A DNA stretch of 64,000 nucleotides from Thalassobius sp034670005 (lineage in GTDB: Bacteria > Pseudomonadota > Alphaproteobacteria > Rhodobacterales > Rhodobacteraceae). A model generated the notes under the pieces. It did no database searches and was not told the origin of the DNA. It saw only the letters and a program-made list of their open reading frames with translations. Position 1 is the stretch's first letter. Each line of letters begins with the position of its first letter. The stretch covers positions 359,755-423,754 of the forward strand of contig NZ_JAXMOH010000003.1 in the NCBI RefSeq assembly GCF_034670005.1. Reading direction: 5' to 3'. Below are positions 44,238-52,989 of the stretch, one piece after another. The position numbers were made by a program, and so were the translations under genes.

Positions 44238-45314
44238 ATGTTCTATCGTGAAGCGGGCGAATTCAAAACGTCCTATGTCGATGACAACCAGACTTTCCCG
44301 ATCCGGTTCGATCGGTACCGGTACTATTTCGTCCTGTTCGCCGCCTTCTTGGTTATCCCGTTTGCGGTCAATGATTACTGGGTGAACGCGGTGTTCATGC
44401 CGTTCCTGATCTATTCGATTGCCGCGATCGGGCTGAATATCCTGGTGGGATATTGCGGACAGGTTTCGCTGGGTACCGGTGGTTTCATGGCTGTCGGTGC
44501 CTATGCCTGTTACAAGCTGATGACCGCGATGCCTGAAGTGAACATTTTCTTTCATGTTCTGATGGCGGGTGGGATCACCGCGATGGTCGGAATGGCCTTT
44601 GGCCTGCCGTCGTTGCGGATCAAGGGGTTCTATCTTGCGGTGGCGACGCTGGCGGCGCAATTCTTTCTGGTTTGGCTGTTCAACAAGGTGCCGTGGTTCT
44701 ACAACCACTCGGCCTCAGGCCAAATCAGCGCGCCTGAACGTACCGTTTTCGGCATTGCGGTGACCGGCGCCAATACCAGCGCCTGGGCCTCCTATATGTT
44801 CTGTCTGGTCTTCGTTCTTGTCTGCGCCATTCTGGCGCGGAACCTGACCCGGGGCACACAGGGCCGGAAATGGATGGCGATCCGCGATATGGACATCGCC
44901 GCAGAAATCATCGGTGTCGACCCGCTGAAAGCGAAGCTGAGCGCTTTTGCTGTCAGTTCCTTTTTCATCGGCGTTTCGGGGGCATTGTTTTTCTCGGTGT
45001 ATCTCGGCGCGGTTGAAGTCGGCGAAGCCTTCGGGATCACCAAATCGTTTCTGGTACTGTTCATGATTATCATCGGTGGTTTGGGGTCGATATTTGGGTC
45101 CTTCGCCGGGGCTGCCTTTCTTGTACTGTTGCCAGTTCTGCTGAAAAACGTTCTGGTTGGAATGCTGGGTTGGCCGACCGATCTGGCCGCACATCTGGAA
45201 TTCATGATCGTGGGGGCGATGATCATCATCTTCTTGATCGCCGAACCTCATGGGCTGGCGCAACTGTGGCGCGTCGCCAAAGAAAAACTAAGGCTTTGGC
45301 CCTTCCCACACTAA
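44238..45314 (+). CDS. Branched-chain-type ABC transporter permease (LivM-like)
   Basis: 358 residues, LivM family. IGLNILVGYCGQVSLGTGGF (about 70-89) is the diagnostic block, and RKWMAIRDMDIAAEIIGVD is the coupling region. Unusually, a soluble N-terminus of about 30 residues (TSYVDDNQTFPIRFDRYR) precedes the first membrane segment. AAAGGAAAATAAC before ATG 44238 provides the ribosome-binding site. It pairs with the LivH-like permease. Confidence 0.93.
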   Translation: MFYREAGEFKTSYVDDNQTFPIRFDRYRYYFVLFAAFLVIPFAVNDYWVNAVFMPFLIYSIAAIGLNILVGYCGQVSLGTGGFMAVGAYACYKLMTAMPEVNIFFHVLMAGGITAMVGMAFGLPSLRIKGFYLAVATLAAQFFLVWLFNKVPWFYNHSASGQISAPERTVFGIAVTGANTSAWASYMFCLVFVLVCAILARNLTRGTQGRKWMAIRDMDIAAEIIGVDPLKAKLSAFAVSSFFIGVSGALFFSVYLGAVEVGEAFGITKSFLVLFMIIIGGLGSIFGSFAGAAFLVLLPVLLKNVLVGMLGWPTDLAAHLEFMIVGAMIIIFLIAEPHGLAQLWRVAKEKLRLWPFPH

Positions 45315-45335
45315 GGACGGGCCCTGCCATAAGTC

Positions 45336-45357
45336 CGGGGGTCGGAGGAGCCCCGGT
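45336..45357 (+). other. Hairpin upstream of the binding-protein gene
   Basis: CCGGGG at 45336-45341 pairs with CCCCGG at 45352-45357 around a ten-base loop. No T-run. It lies between the LivM-like permease and the binding-protein gene and may act as an mRNA processing or protective element. Confidence 0.4.
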
Positions 45358-45397
45358 ACAAAACCATCGGATATGACCAAAGGGAGGAACTTTACCG

Positions 45398-46681
45398 ATG
45401 AAATTGAAATTGATCTCTGCAGCGATTGCTGCACTTGTGGCGGCATCGCCGGCCATGGCTGATCTGACATTCACGTCGCTCAGCTACCGGACCGGACCTT
45501 ACGCCGCGAACGGCATTCCGTTTGCCGACGGCTATGCCGATTACTTCACTCTGCTGAACGAACGCGATGGCGGCATCGGTGGCGAAAAGGTCAACCTGAT
45601 CGAATGCGAAACCGGCTATAACACCGAAAAAGGTGTGGAATGCTATGAGTCGACCAAGGGCGAAGGCGCTCTGGTTTATCAGCCGCTGTCGACCGGTATC
45701 ACCTATCAGCTGATCCCCAAAGTGACTGCTGATGATATCCCGCTGCACTCGATGGGCTATGGCCGGACCTCCGCCAAGAACGGCAAGGTGTTCAGCAATG
45801 TCTTCAACTATCCGGCCAACTACTGGGACGGGGCGTCGGTTGCAATCAAGCACCTGCTTGACCTCAACGGCGGTGATCTGAGCGGCAAGAAGGTCGCGCT
45901 GGTCTATCACAACTCGGCCTACGGCAAGGAACCGATCCGTACGCTTGAAGAGCTGTCCAAAAAGCATGGTTACGAACTGACCCTGCTGCCGGTCGACCAT
46001 CCCGGACAGGAACAGAAGTCGCAGTGGCTGCAGATCCGCCGCGAGCGTCCTGATTACGTGATCATGTATGGCTGGGGCGTTATGAACCAGGTTGCCATTC
46101 AGGAAGCCGTGAACATCCGTTTCCCGATGGATCACTTCATTGGCATCTGGTGGTCCGGTTCGGAAAATGACGTTAAGCCTGCCGGTGAAGCCGCAGATGG
46201 CTATAAGGCTCTGACCTTCCACAACGTGGGTTCGGATTACCCGGTGTTTGAGGATATCCAGGATTTCGTTGTCGACGAAGGCAAGGCCGCAGGCGCAGGT
46301 GACCAGATCGGTACCGTCCTGTATAACCGTGGTCTCTATGCCGCGATGCTGGCAGCTGAAGCGGCCAAAACCGCTCAGAAAATCCACGGCACCTCTGCGA
46401 TCACCCCTGCGATGATGCGCGACGGTATGGAAAACCTGGAAATGACCGAAGGCAAGATGACCGCTCTGGGTCTGCCCAACTTCGGTCCGTCCTTCAAGGT
46501 GAGCTGTGAAAACCACGGTGGCGATGGTTATGTCGCCGTGACCCAGTGGGATGCGAAAGCCGGTAAATGGAACATGATCACCGACTACATGCAGTCGGAT
46601 CAGGACGTTCTGGCACCGCTGGTTGCTGAAGATTCCGAGGCATATGCCAAGGAAAATGGCATCACGCCGCATTGTAACTAA
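45398..46681 (+). CDS. ABC transporter substrate-binding protein (LivK-like family)
   Basis: 427 residues with a signal peptide cleaved near SPAMA-DLTF. The mature part is a Peripla_BP_6 fold: TGPYAANGIPFADGYADYFT (about 31-50), NERDGGIGGEKVNLIECETG (about 54-73) and VALVYHNSAYGKEPI (about 166-180). The Cys pair around ECETGYNTEKGVEC is common in binding proteins of this aromatic/lipid-associated subgroup. GGGAGG lies just upstream. Ligand unknown, but the flanking acyl-CoA ligases point to a carboxylic acid rather than an amino acid (inference). Confidence 0.92.
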   Translation: MKLKLISAAIAALVAASPAMADLTFTSLSYRTGPYAANGIPFADGYADYFTLLNERDGGIGGEKVNLIECETGYNTEKGVECYESTKGEGALVYQPLSTGITYQLIPKVTADDIPLHSMGYGRTSAKNGKVFSNVFNYPANYWDGASVAIKHLLDLNGGDLSGKKVALVYHNSAYGKEPIRTLEELSKKHGYELTLLPVDHPGQEQKSQWLQIRRERPDYVIMYGWGVMNQVAIQEAVNIRFPMDHFIGIWWSGSENDVKPAGEAADGYKALTFHNVGSDYPVFEDIQDFVVDEGKAAGAGDQIGTVLYNRGLYAAMLAAEAAKTAQKIHGTSAITPAMMRDGMENLEMTEGKMTALGLPNFGPSFKVSCENHGGDGYVAVTQWDAKAGKWNMITDYMQSDQDVLAPLVAEDSEAYAKENGITPHCN

Positions 46682-46694
46682 ACCTCTCATAGCT

Positions 46695-46720
46695 CCGGCC
46701 GCGCGTTTGTGCGCGGCCGG
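46695..46720 (+). terminator. Very strong intercistronic hairpin after the binding-protein gene
   Basis: CCGGCCGCGC at 46695-46704 and GCGCGGCCGG at 46711-46720 pair perfectly over ten bases with a six-base loop. No T-run follows. It should stabilise the binding-protein mRNA or cause partial termination before the ATPase gene, as after urtA. Confidence 0.75.
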
Positions 46721-46755
46721 GGCCCCACTAACCGATAACCAGAAAGTTTACGCAG

Positions 46756-47580
46756 ATGCTGGATGCAGGACCCACCGACGAGACCCTTCTGGAGGTCAGC
46801 AATATCGAGGTGATCTACAACCACGTGATCCTGGTGCTGAAAGGCGTGTCGCTAAAAGTGCCAAAGGGTGGGATTACCGCTCTGCTGGGCGGGAATGGCG
46901 CAGGCAAGACCACCACGCTCAAGGCGATTTCGAACCTGTTGCATTCCGAACGTGGCGAAGTCACCAAGGGCAGCATCACCTATCGCGGTGAACGCGTAGA
47001 GGAACAAGCCCCGGCCGATTTGGTCCAAAAGGGCGTGATCCAGGTGATGGAAGGGCGCCATTGCTTTGAACACCTGACGGTCGAGGAAAACCTGATGACC
47101 GGCGCGTATACGCGCAAGGATGGCAAGGGCGCGATCAATGCCGATCTTGAGATGGTCTACAATTATTTTCCGCGCCTGAGAGAGCGCCGCCGCAGCCAGG
47201 CGGGCTATACCTCGGGGGGGGAGCAGCAGATGGTCGCGATCGGGCGTGCAATCATGAGCCGGCCTGAAACGATCCTGCTGGACGAACCATCGATGGGGCT
47301 GGCTCCACAGCTGGTCGAAGAAATTTTCAACATCGTGAAGAACCTTAACGAAAAGGAAGGCGTGACCTTCCTGCTGGCAGAACAGAACACCAATGTGGCG
47401 CTGCGCTTTGCCCATTACGGTTATATTCTGGAATCCGGTCGTGTGGTGATGGATGGTCCGGCCGCCGATTTGCGCGAAAATCCGGATGTGAAGGAATTCT
47501 ATCTCGGAATGTCCGAAGAAGGCCGCAAAAGCTTCCGCGATGTGCGGTCGTATCGCCGCCGCAAGCGTTGGCTGAGCTGA
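46756..47580 (+). CDS. Branched-chain-type ABC transporter ATPase (LivF-like)
   Basis: 274 residues. Walker A GGNGAGKTT (about 43-51), IQVMEGRHCFEHL as Q-loop region (Gln replaced by Met-Glu as usual for some LivF), signature TSGGEQQMVAIGRA, Walker B ILLDEPSMGLAP, and LLAEQNTNVA as switch. The C-terminus has a basic tail (SYRRRKRWLS) longer than in E. coli LivF. A GC-rich self-complementary run (CGGGCCC-G-GGGCCCG) follows the stop at about 47593-47607. Confidence 0.92.
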   Translation: MLDAGPTDETLLEVSNIEVIYNHVILVLKGVSLKVPKGGITALLGGNGAGKTTTLKAISNLLHSERGEVTKGSITYRGERVEEQAPADLVQKGVIQVMEGRHCFEHLTVEENLMTGAYTRKDGKGAINADLEMVYNYFPRLRERRRSQAGYTSGGEQQMVAIGRAIMSRPETILLDEPSMGLAPQLVEEIFNIVKNLNEKEGVTFLLAEQNTNVALRFAHYGYILESGRVVMDGPAADLRENPDVKEFYLGMSEEGRKSFRDVRSYRRRKRWLS

Positions 47581-47663
47581 GGACGTTTTCACCGGGCCCG
47601 GGGCCCGTCCCAATTTACTGTTGCACCGGTTGAGAGAGCCGGGCTGTTCCGGAGATATTAATT

Positions 47664-48884
47664 ATGAGCCGTTTCTTTGACGATCTCGAAACCCGCAGCG
47701 CGGATGAGCGCGCGGCAGCGCTGACCGAGGCGCTGCCGAAACAGATCGCGCGGGCACAGGGATTGCCCGGCTATCGCGGATCTCTGGACGGGGTTGATGC
47801 GGCGACGGTCAGATCGGTTGAAGACTTGGCGGCGTTGCCGGTCTTGCGTAAATCTGACCTGAGCCGGGCGCAGGAGGCGAATTATCCGTTTGGCGGGCTG
47901 ACCACGAAACCCGCCAGCGGTTTTGCGCATATCTTCCAATCGCCCGGCCCGATCTATGAACCGGGCGGCGTTGAACACGATTGGTGGCGCGTGGGACGGT
48001 TCCTGCATGCCTGCGGCATCGGGAAAGGCGATATCGTTCAGAACTGTTTCGGTTATCATCTGACCCCGGCGGGAATGATTTTCGAAAGCGGTGCCCGTGC
48101 GGTTGGCGCGGCCGTGCTGCCTGCGGGCACCGGACAGACCGAGTTACAGGCCCGCGCGGCGCATGACGTGGGCGTTACAGCCTATTCCGGCACGCCGGAT
48201 TACCTGAAGGTGATTCTGGACAAGGCCGAAGCGATGGGGCTCGCGCTCAAGATTTCCAAGGCTGCTGTGGGCGGGGGCGCGTTGTTTCCGTCGCTGCGGC
48301 AGGAATATATGGACCGCGGTATTACCTGTTTGCAAAGCTATGCCACGGCCGATTTGGGCAATATCGCTTATGAAACCGAAGCGATGGAAGGCATGATCGT
48401 CGACGAATGCGTGGTGGTGGAAATCGTCCGTCCCGGTACCGGTGATCCGGTTGCACCCGGTGAAGTGGGCGAAGTGGTGGTGACCACCCTGAATGCCGAT
48501 TATCCGCTGATCCGTTTCGCCACCGGCGATCTGAGCGCAGTGATGGCGGGGCAAAGCCCCTGTGGCCGCAGCAATACCCGCATCAAGGGCTGGATGGGCC
48601 GGGCCGATCAGACAACCAAGATCAAGGGCATGTTCGTGCGCCCGGAACAGGTGGCGCAATTGGTCGCCAAGCATGACGATATCATCAGGGCCCGCGTGAT
48701 CGCAGGCCGCACGAGCGAAATGGACACGATGACGGTGCAGATCGAAACCGAGGCGCAGTCACCCGAAGCCTATGCCGCGTCGGTGGTCGATGTGTTGAAA
48801 ATGAAGGGCAAGATTCAGCTGGTTGCGCCGGGAACTTTGCCCAACGACGGAAAAGTTATCGAAGATCAGCGCAGTTACGACTAA
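47664..48884 (+). CDS. Phenylacetate-CoA-ligase-like AMP-binding protein with atypical P-loop
   Basis: 406 residues, PaaK-like ANL enzyme. C-terminal motifs are kept: YPLIRFATGDLSAV (about 276-289) and RIKGWMGRADQTTKIKGMFV (about 307-326) with PEQV following. The phosphate-binding loop, normally SSGTTGKPT in PaaK, is instead FQSPGPIYEPGG at about residues 91-102, and the Tyr-Gly-x-Thr-Glu motif reads YATADLGN. It may use a modified mechanism, bind but not adenylate, or belong to a separate subfamily that always has this loop. It ends the transporter operon 83 bases after the LivF-like gene. Confidence 0.85.
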   Translation: MSRFFDDLETRSADERAAALTEALPKQIARAQGLPGYRGSLDGVDAATVRSVEDLAALPVLRKSDLSRAQEANYPFGGLTTKPASGFAHIFQSPGPIYEPGGVEHDWWRVGRFLHACGIGKGDIVQNCFGYHLTPAGMIFESGARAVGAAVLPAGTGQTELQARAAHDVGVTAYSGTPDYLKVILDKAEAMGLALKISKAAVGGGALFPSLRQEYMDRGITCLQSYATADLGNIAYETEAMEGMIVDECVVVEIVRPGTGDPVAPGEVGEVVVTTLNADYPLIRFATGDLSAVMAGQSPCGRSNTRIKGWMGRADQTTKIKGMFVRPEQVAQLVAKHDDIIRARVIAGRTSEMDTMTVQIETEAQSPEAYAASVVDVLKMKGKIQLVAPGTLPNDGKVIEDQRSYD

Positions 48885-48913
48885 GCTGGGGCAGAGCCTT
48901 GGGGAGGTCTGCC

Positions 48914-50515
48914 ATGCGATTAGTCACACTGCGAGCCGGTTTCGTTGCCGCCATATTGCTCTGGCCCTTTGGGGCCAAGGCAGCAGATTATGCGCTGATT
49001 CTATCCAACCGAAGCTATGACAACGCCGCTGCGGAACCGCAGGCGGCGTCATATGATTCTTGGACTAAAATGCTGCGCGGTGCCGGTTTTCAGGTTTTCG
49101 GTGGGCAGGATTGGAAAACCGAGGACATGATCCGTTCGGTCGAAGAGTTTCGACTCACGCTAAACGAAGGTGATGCGGATCGAATCATCGTTATGTTGTC
49201 CGGGCGCGTCGTGGCGTCGTTCAATGATAGTTGGTTGTTGGGGCGTGAGTATCGCGGACTGTCGAGCGTGAATGCCGGGCGCTACGGGTTATCTCTGGCA
49301 GAACTGATCCGTATACTTGAGACCCATCAGGGCCACGGGCTGATGGTGGTCGCACCATCCTGGAGCAGCCGAGAAGGGGCCGGTGCTGGATTGCGGGTGG
49401 GCGCGCTAACTCTGGCTGAGGCACAGGGTGTTGCAGTGATGACAGGACCGACCGGAATGGTCGAACCAGTGGTCCGCGACGCGCTGTTGGCCCAAAACCG
49501 GCCGCTGGGCCGGATTGCTCGCAACCTACCGAAGGGCGTGGTGCTTAGGGGCTATCTGCCCGACGATATTCCGCTTGGTCGCGGCGGTGACGGTCGTGCT
49601 GATGTGGTACCGCAAAGCGATGCGGCCTATTGGAGCGCAGCGCGCGATATCGCCAGTGTCGAAGCATATCGCGCTTATCTCAACCGTTTTCCGGCGGGTC
49701 TGTTCGCCACAGAAGCGCGCCGGTTGATTGATGCCATGGAAAACGAACCCCGGCATCAGGCGGAAGAAGAGGAAAACGCTTTGCGGCTGACGCGGGACGA
49801 CCGGCGGCAGCTACAGCAGGACCTGAGTTTGCTCGGCTTCAATACCGGCGGTGCGGACGGCATTTTCGGCAGGGCGACGCGGGCGGCCATTTCGAGCTAT
49901 CAGACAAGCCGCGGATATGCCGACACGTCTTATCTGACCGCACAACAACGGGGGCGTATTCAGCGCGAAGCAGCGGAAGTGCGGGTGGATCAAGAACGTC
50001 AGGATCGCGCCTATTGGGACCAAACCGGCGCGCAGGGATCCATTCAAGGGCTTCGTACCTATCTCGACCGCTATCCCAATGGGATCTTTTCCCAAACCGC
50101 CCGCAGAAAGCTGGACGAAATGGACCGCAACCGCAGCGAGGAGGCTGCATGGAACAGGGCGGTGCAGCAGAACACAATTGCCGGCTATCGCGGTTTTGTT
50201 CAGGCATTTCCCAATAGCCGTTACGTCGCAGAGTCCCGTGACCGTATCGCCCGGCTGGAACGGCGCAACGCCGATCTTGCTGCGATAGAAAAGGCCAAGA
50301 CCGAGGAGCGCGCGATAGCCGGCAACCCGGTTTCACGGCTTATGGTGGAGCAGGCCCTGTCGCAGACCGGATTCGATCCCGGCCCGGTTGACGGGATTTT
50401 CGACAATCGGACGCGCGGGGCGTTGAAGAGCTTCCAGCAGTCCACGGGGCTTGCGGTGACCGGGTATGTATCACAACAAACGATGGTGGGTCTGACGAGA
50501 GAGATGTCGCGCTAG
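48914..50515 (+). CDS. Exported pseudo-caspase protein with two peptidoglycan-binding domains
   Basis: 533 residues from ATG 48914 (GGGGAGG at 48901-48907). Signal peptide to about residue 22 (LLWPFGAKA). Residues about 24-200 follow the caspase-like peptidase C14 plan (ADYALILSNRSYDN, MLRGAGFQVFGGQD, LSLAELIRILE), but the catalytic His of the GHG motif is absent (MLSGRVV) and the Cys block is replaced by VAPSWSSRE, so it should be inactive. Three repeats of the type SVEAYRAYLNRFPAGLFATE follow (near 250, 380 and 425). Two peptidoglycan-binding modules lie at about 283-340 (GFNTGGADGIFGRATRAAIS) and at the C-terminus (GFDPGPVDGIFDNRTRGALK). Periplasmic cell-wall association is expected. Confidence 0.85.
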   Translation: MRLVTLRAGFVAAILLWPFGAKAADYALILSNRSYDNAAAEPQAASYDSWTKMLRGAGFQVFGGQDWKTEDMIRSVEEFRLTLNEGDADRIIVMLSGRVVASFNDSWLLGREYRGLSSVNAGRYGLSLAELIRILETHQGHGLMVVAPSWSSREGAGAGLRVGALTLAEAQGVAVMTGPTGMVEPVVRDALLAQNRPLGRIARNLPKGVVLRGYLPDDIPLGRGGDGRADVVPQSDAAYWSAARDIASVEAYRAYLNRFPAGLFATEARRLIDAMENEPRHQAEEEENALRLTRDDRRQLQQDLSLLGFNTGGADGIFGRATRAAISSYQTSRGYADTSYLTAQQRGRIQREAAEVRVDQERQDRAYWDQTGAQGSIQGLRTYLDRYPNGIFSQTARRKLDEMDRNRSEEAAWNRAVQQNTIAGYRGFVQAFPNSRYVAESRDRIARLERRNADLAAIEKAKTEERAIAGNPVSRLMVEQALSQTGFDPGPVDGIFDNRTRGALKSFQQSTGLAVTGYVSQQTMVGLTREMSR

Positions 50516-50516
50516 T

Positions 50517-52358
50517 TCATTTCTGAAAGACATAGGTGCCCGGTGCCGGCACCAGCGGCGGGAGGCCCTTTTCCGCAGCTCCCATTGCGGGTGGGGCCAC
50601 CTGATCGGCAGAGGTTTGCACTTTGTGTAGCCAGTCGTTCCATTCCAGCCACCATGATCCGTCTTTGGGATCATGTGCAGCGACCCAGCTGTCTGGGTCG
50701 CTGTAAAGGGAATCGGCGGGGCGGAAGCCAATGCGGTAATGCCGTCCCTTATGTCCCGGTTCGCTGAGGATGCCGCCATTATGGCCGCCCTTGGTCAGAA
50801 CGAAGGTCAGATCACCGTCGGTGAAAAGTTTGGTCTTATAAACCGATTTCCAAGGCGCGATGTGATCCTTTTCGGTGGCCACGACGAAGAAGGGAGCCTT
50901 GATATCCTTCAGCGCGATCACCCGCCCTTCGACCGCAAAACGGCCTGCTGTCAGACGGTTTTCCATGAACAGCCCGCGCAGGTATTGCGAATGCATCTTG
51001 TAGGGCATCCGGGTCGCATCCTGATTCCAAACAGAAATATCGGCCTGCTTTTCATCGATCCCCATCAGGTACCGCCGTACAGCGCGGGTCCAGATCAGGT
51101 CTTCGGCGCGGAGCGCCTGAAATGCACCGCTCATCTGCTTGCTATCCAGGTAACCCTGTGACCACATCATCGAATCAAGAAATGTCAGTTGGCTTTCATC
51201 CATAAACAGCATCAGTTCACCGGCTTCGGTGAAATCTGTCTGTGCCGCCAGAAGCGTGATTGATGCCAGCCGGTCGTCGCCATCCCGCGCCATGGTCGCG
51301 GCGGCGATTGACAGGATGGTGCCGCCAAGACAGTAGCCGCAGGCGTGAATTTTTTGATCCGGCACGATGTCGGAAATCGTGTCAATTGCGGCCATAACTC
51401 CGTTTTGCCGATAATCATCCATCGACAGGTCGCTCTGCGCCGCAGTGGGATTGACCCAGGACATTGCGAAAACGGTAAAGCCCTGAGATACCAAATTCCT
51501 GATCAGCGAATTATGTTCGCTGAGATCGAGGATGTAATATTTCATGATCCAGGCCGGTACGATCAGGATCGGTTCTGCCCCTACCTTGTCGGTTTGCGGG
51601 CTGTATTGAATCAGTTCGAACAGGTCGTTTCGGTACACGACCTGGCCCGGAGTCGCCGCCAAGGTTTCACCGACACGGAATTCTTCGGGCTGTTCGACCG
51701 GCTCATCGGTCACGTATTGCTGAATATCCTCGGCCAGATTTTTCAGTCCTTCGATGAAGGATTCGCCTTTCGTTTCGCGTGCTTTTTTAATGATTTCAGG
51801 GTTCAGTATCGGCAGGTTCGACGGCGATGCCGCGTCTAGCATCTGCCGAATCATGAAGGCGGCGCGACTGGTATTCTTTTTCTGTGCGCCGGGCACATCA
51901 TTGGTGGCGTGATCCCACCAGTCCTGTACCGAGAGGAAACTTTGCTGAAGCATTGAAAACGGCGGTTTGCTCCAGCTTGGATCGGTGAACCGGTGATCGG
52001 TGGCTTTGGGTTTGAATGGCAGTTTCGGGGTCTGGCTGAATTGCTCGGCAGAAAAGGACGCCAGTTTGAACATGTTCTTTTGCGCATGATCCAGCAGTTC
52101 CATCTGTCGGCCTGGCGCGGTGGCCAGATGTACCGCCCAATCAACCCAGGCTTCAGATGCGGCGTAGGGCGACAGGCCAGAGGTCAGTTTCGACATCGCT
52201 GCGCGCAGCGACCGGTCCAGAGCGTCATGCGGATGGGGAGTCGGGGATGGCTGTGCAGTTCCGGGCGGTACCTGTGATTTGATCTGAGCGACGGGCGGTT
52301 TCGCCGCTTCGGGATCGGGCAGTTTCACGACATTCGGTTTTGCAGCAGACGGTTTCAT
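50517..52358 (-). CDS. phaC: Class I poly(3-hydroxyalkanoate) synthase PhaC
   Basis: 613 residues from ATG 52358, preceded by AAGGGA; a frame extending upstream to 52481 lacks such a site and looks non-coding. PhaC polymerises hydroxyacyl-CoA into storage polyester on granules. The lipase-like box is GYCLGG with nucleophile C343; the catalytic Asp is in ATEKDHIAPWKSV and the His in LTKGGHNGGIL. A Pro/Ala-rich N-terminus of about 50 residues is variable in the family. It is convergent with the pseudo-caspase gene with one base between stops. No phaA, phaB or phasin is in the window. Confidence 0.96.
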   Translation of the reverse strand: MKPSAAKPNVVKLPDPEAAKPPVAQIKSQVPPGTAQPSPTPHPHDALDRSLRAAMSKLTSGLSPYAASEAWVDWAVHLATAPGRQMELLDHAQKNMFKLASFSAEQFSQTPKLPFKPKATDHRFTDPSWSKPPFSMLQQSFLSVQDWWDHATNDVPGAQKKNTSRAAFMIRQMLDAASPSNLPILNPEIIKKARETKGESFIEGLKNLAEDIQQYVTDEPVEQPEEFRVGETLAATPGQVVYRNDLFELIQYSPQTDKVGAEPILIVPAWIMKYYILDLSEHNSLIRNLVSQGFTVFAMSWVNPTAAQSDLSMDDYRQNGVMAAIDTISDIVPDQKIHACGYCLGGTILSIAAATMARDGDDRLASITLLAAQTDFTEAGELMLFMDESQLTFLDSMMWSQGYLDSKQMSGAFQALRAEDLIWTRAVRRYLMGIDEKQADISVWNQDATRMPYKMHSQYLRGLFMENRLTAGRFAVEGRVIALKDIKAPFFVVATEKDHIAPWKSVYKTKLFTDGDLTFVLTKGGHNGGILSEPGHKGRHYRIGFRPADSLYSDPDSWVAAHDPKDGSWWLEWNDWLHKVQTSADQVAPPAMGAAEKGLPPLVPAPGTYVFQK

Positions 52359-52524
52359 CGCGAATCCCTTTTCACGTTTGGTGTCCAACTCATGCAATGA
52401 TTCGAATGAACACTTAATGACACAGATCAGGATATGGGGATCAGCAGGGCATTCTAACAGCCGTGCCTTTGATTTAGGCATTTCTCAGCGCACGCGGCAT
52501 GGCTTTTTCTGAGCCTCAGACACG

Positions 52525-52556
52525 GAAAAAGACCGCTCTGAATCTCAGAGCGGTCT
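52525..52556 (-). terminator. Rho-independent terminator of rpmJ
   Basis: Read on the minus strand, AGACCGCTCTGA and TCAGAGCGGTCT (52530-52541 and 52545-52556) form a perfect 12-base stem with a three-base loop, followed by TTTTT (52525-52529). It lies 24 bases after the rpmJ stop. Confidence 0.95.
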
Positions 52557-52579
52557 CTAAAAAGCTAAGTAAGCTGTGC

Positions 52580-52705
52580 TCAGCCCTGACGGGCTTTGAA
52601 GCGGCGCTGAGTCTTGTTGATGACGTAAACGCGGCCTTTACGGCGCACGACACGGCAGTCGCGGTGACGCTGCTTCAGCGAGCGGAGCGAGTTCTTGACC
52701 TTCAT
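52580..52705 (-). CDS. rpmJ: 50S ribosomal protein L36
   Basis: 41 residues, MKVKNSLRSLKQRHRDCRVV then RRKGRVYVINKTQRRFKARQG. This is the longer L36 type lacking the zinc-binding CxxC/CxxxxH set (only Cys17 remains), the usual form in alphaproteobacteria and comparable to E. coli YkgO. AGGAGA lies about seven bases before the ATG. It is a single-gene unit with a very strong terminator. A plus-strand open frame over the same bases is an antisense shadow. Confidence 0.97.
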   Translation of the reverse strand: MKVKNSLRSLKQRHRDCRVVRRKGRVYVINKTQRRFKARQG

Positions 52706-52776
52706 GGCCTATCTCCTTCATTCGCGGCGCGCCTTTGCGCCTGGGTTGCGGGTCGCTTCTAGGGAAGCGAAGTAAA

Positions 52777-52851
52777 TGGTGGGCGATACAAGGATCGAAC
52801 TTGTGACCCCTTCGATGTCAACGAAGTGCTCTACCGCTGAGCTAATCGCCC
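52777..52851 (-). tRNA. tRNA-Val (GAC)
   Basis: 75-base cloverleaf with encoded CCA on the minus strand. Acceptor GGGCGAT (52851-52845) pairs with ATCGCCC (52787-52781), then A-CCA (52780-52777). D-arm TAGCTCAGCGGTAGAGC, anticodon loop TTGACAT closed by TTCG/CGAA pairs giving GAC, and T-arm GTTCGATCC. Confidence 0.95.
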
Positions 52852-52989
52852 GTATTTGTCCAGTTTGGCCCCGAGCCCCAAAGAAAGGGGCGCGGAAGTC
52901 CGCGCCGGTTCGGACCCTATAAAAGGAGTCGGCGGAGGGATCAAGGGCTTTTGGCGACAAGAATATTCAGGCTAAGATATTTTCCAAAT

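Noticed and set aside
52499..52762. 87-codon open frame on the plus strand
   Set aside because: Antisense of rpmJ and its terminator.
52718..52960. 80-codon minus-strand frame containing VEHFVDIEGVTSSILVSP
   Set aside because: Known artefact from reading through tRNA-Val.
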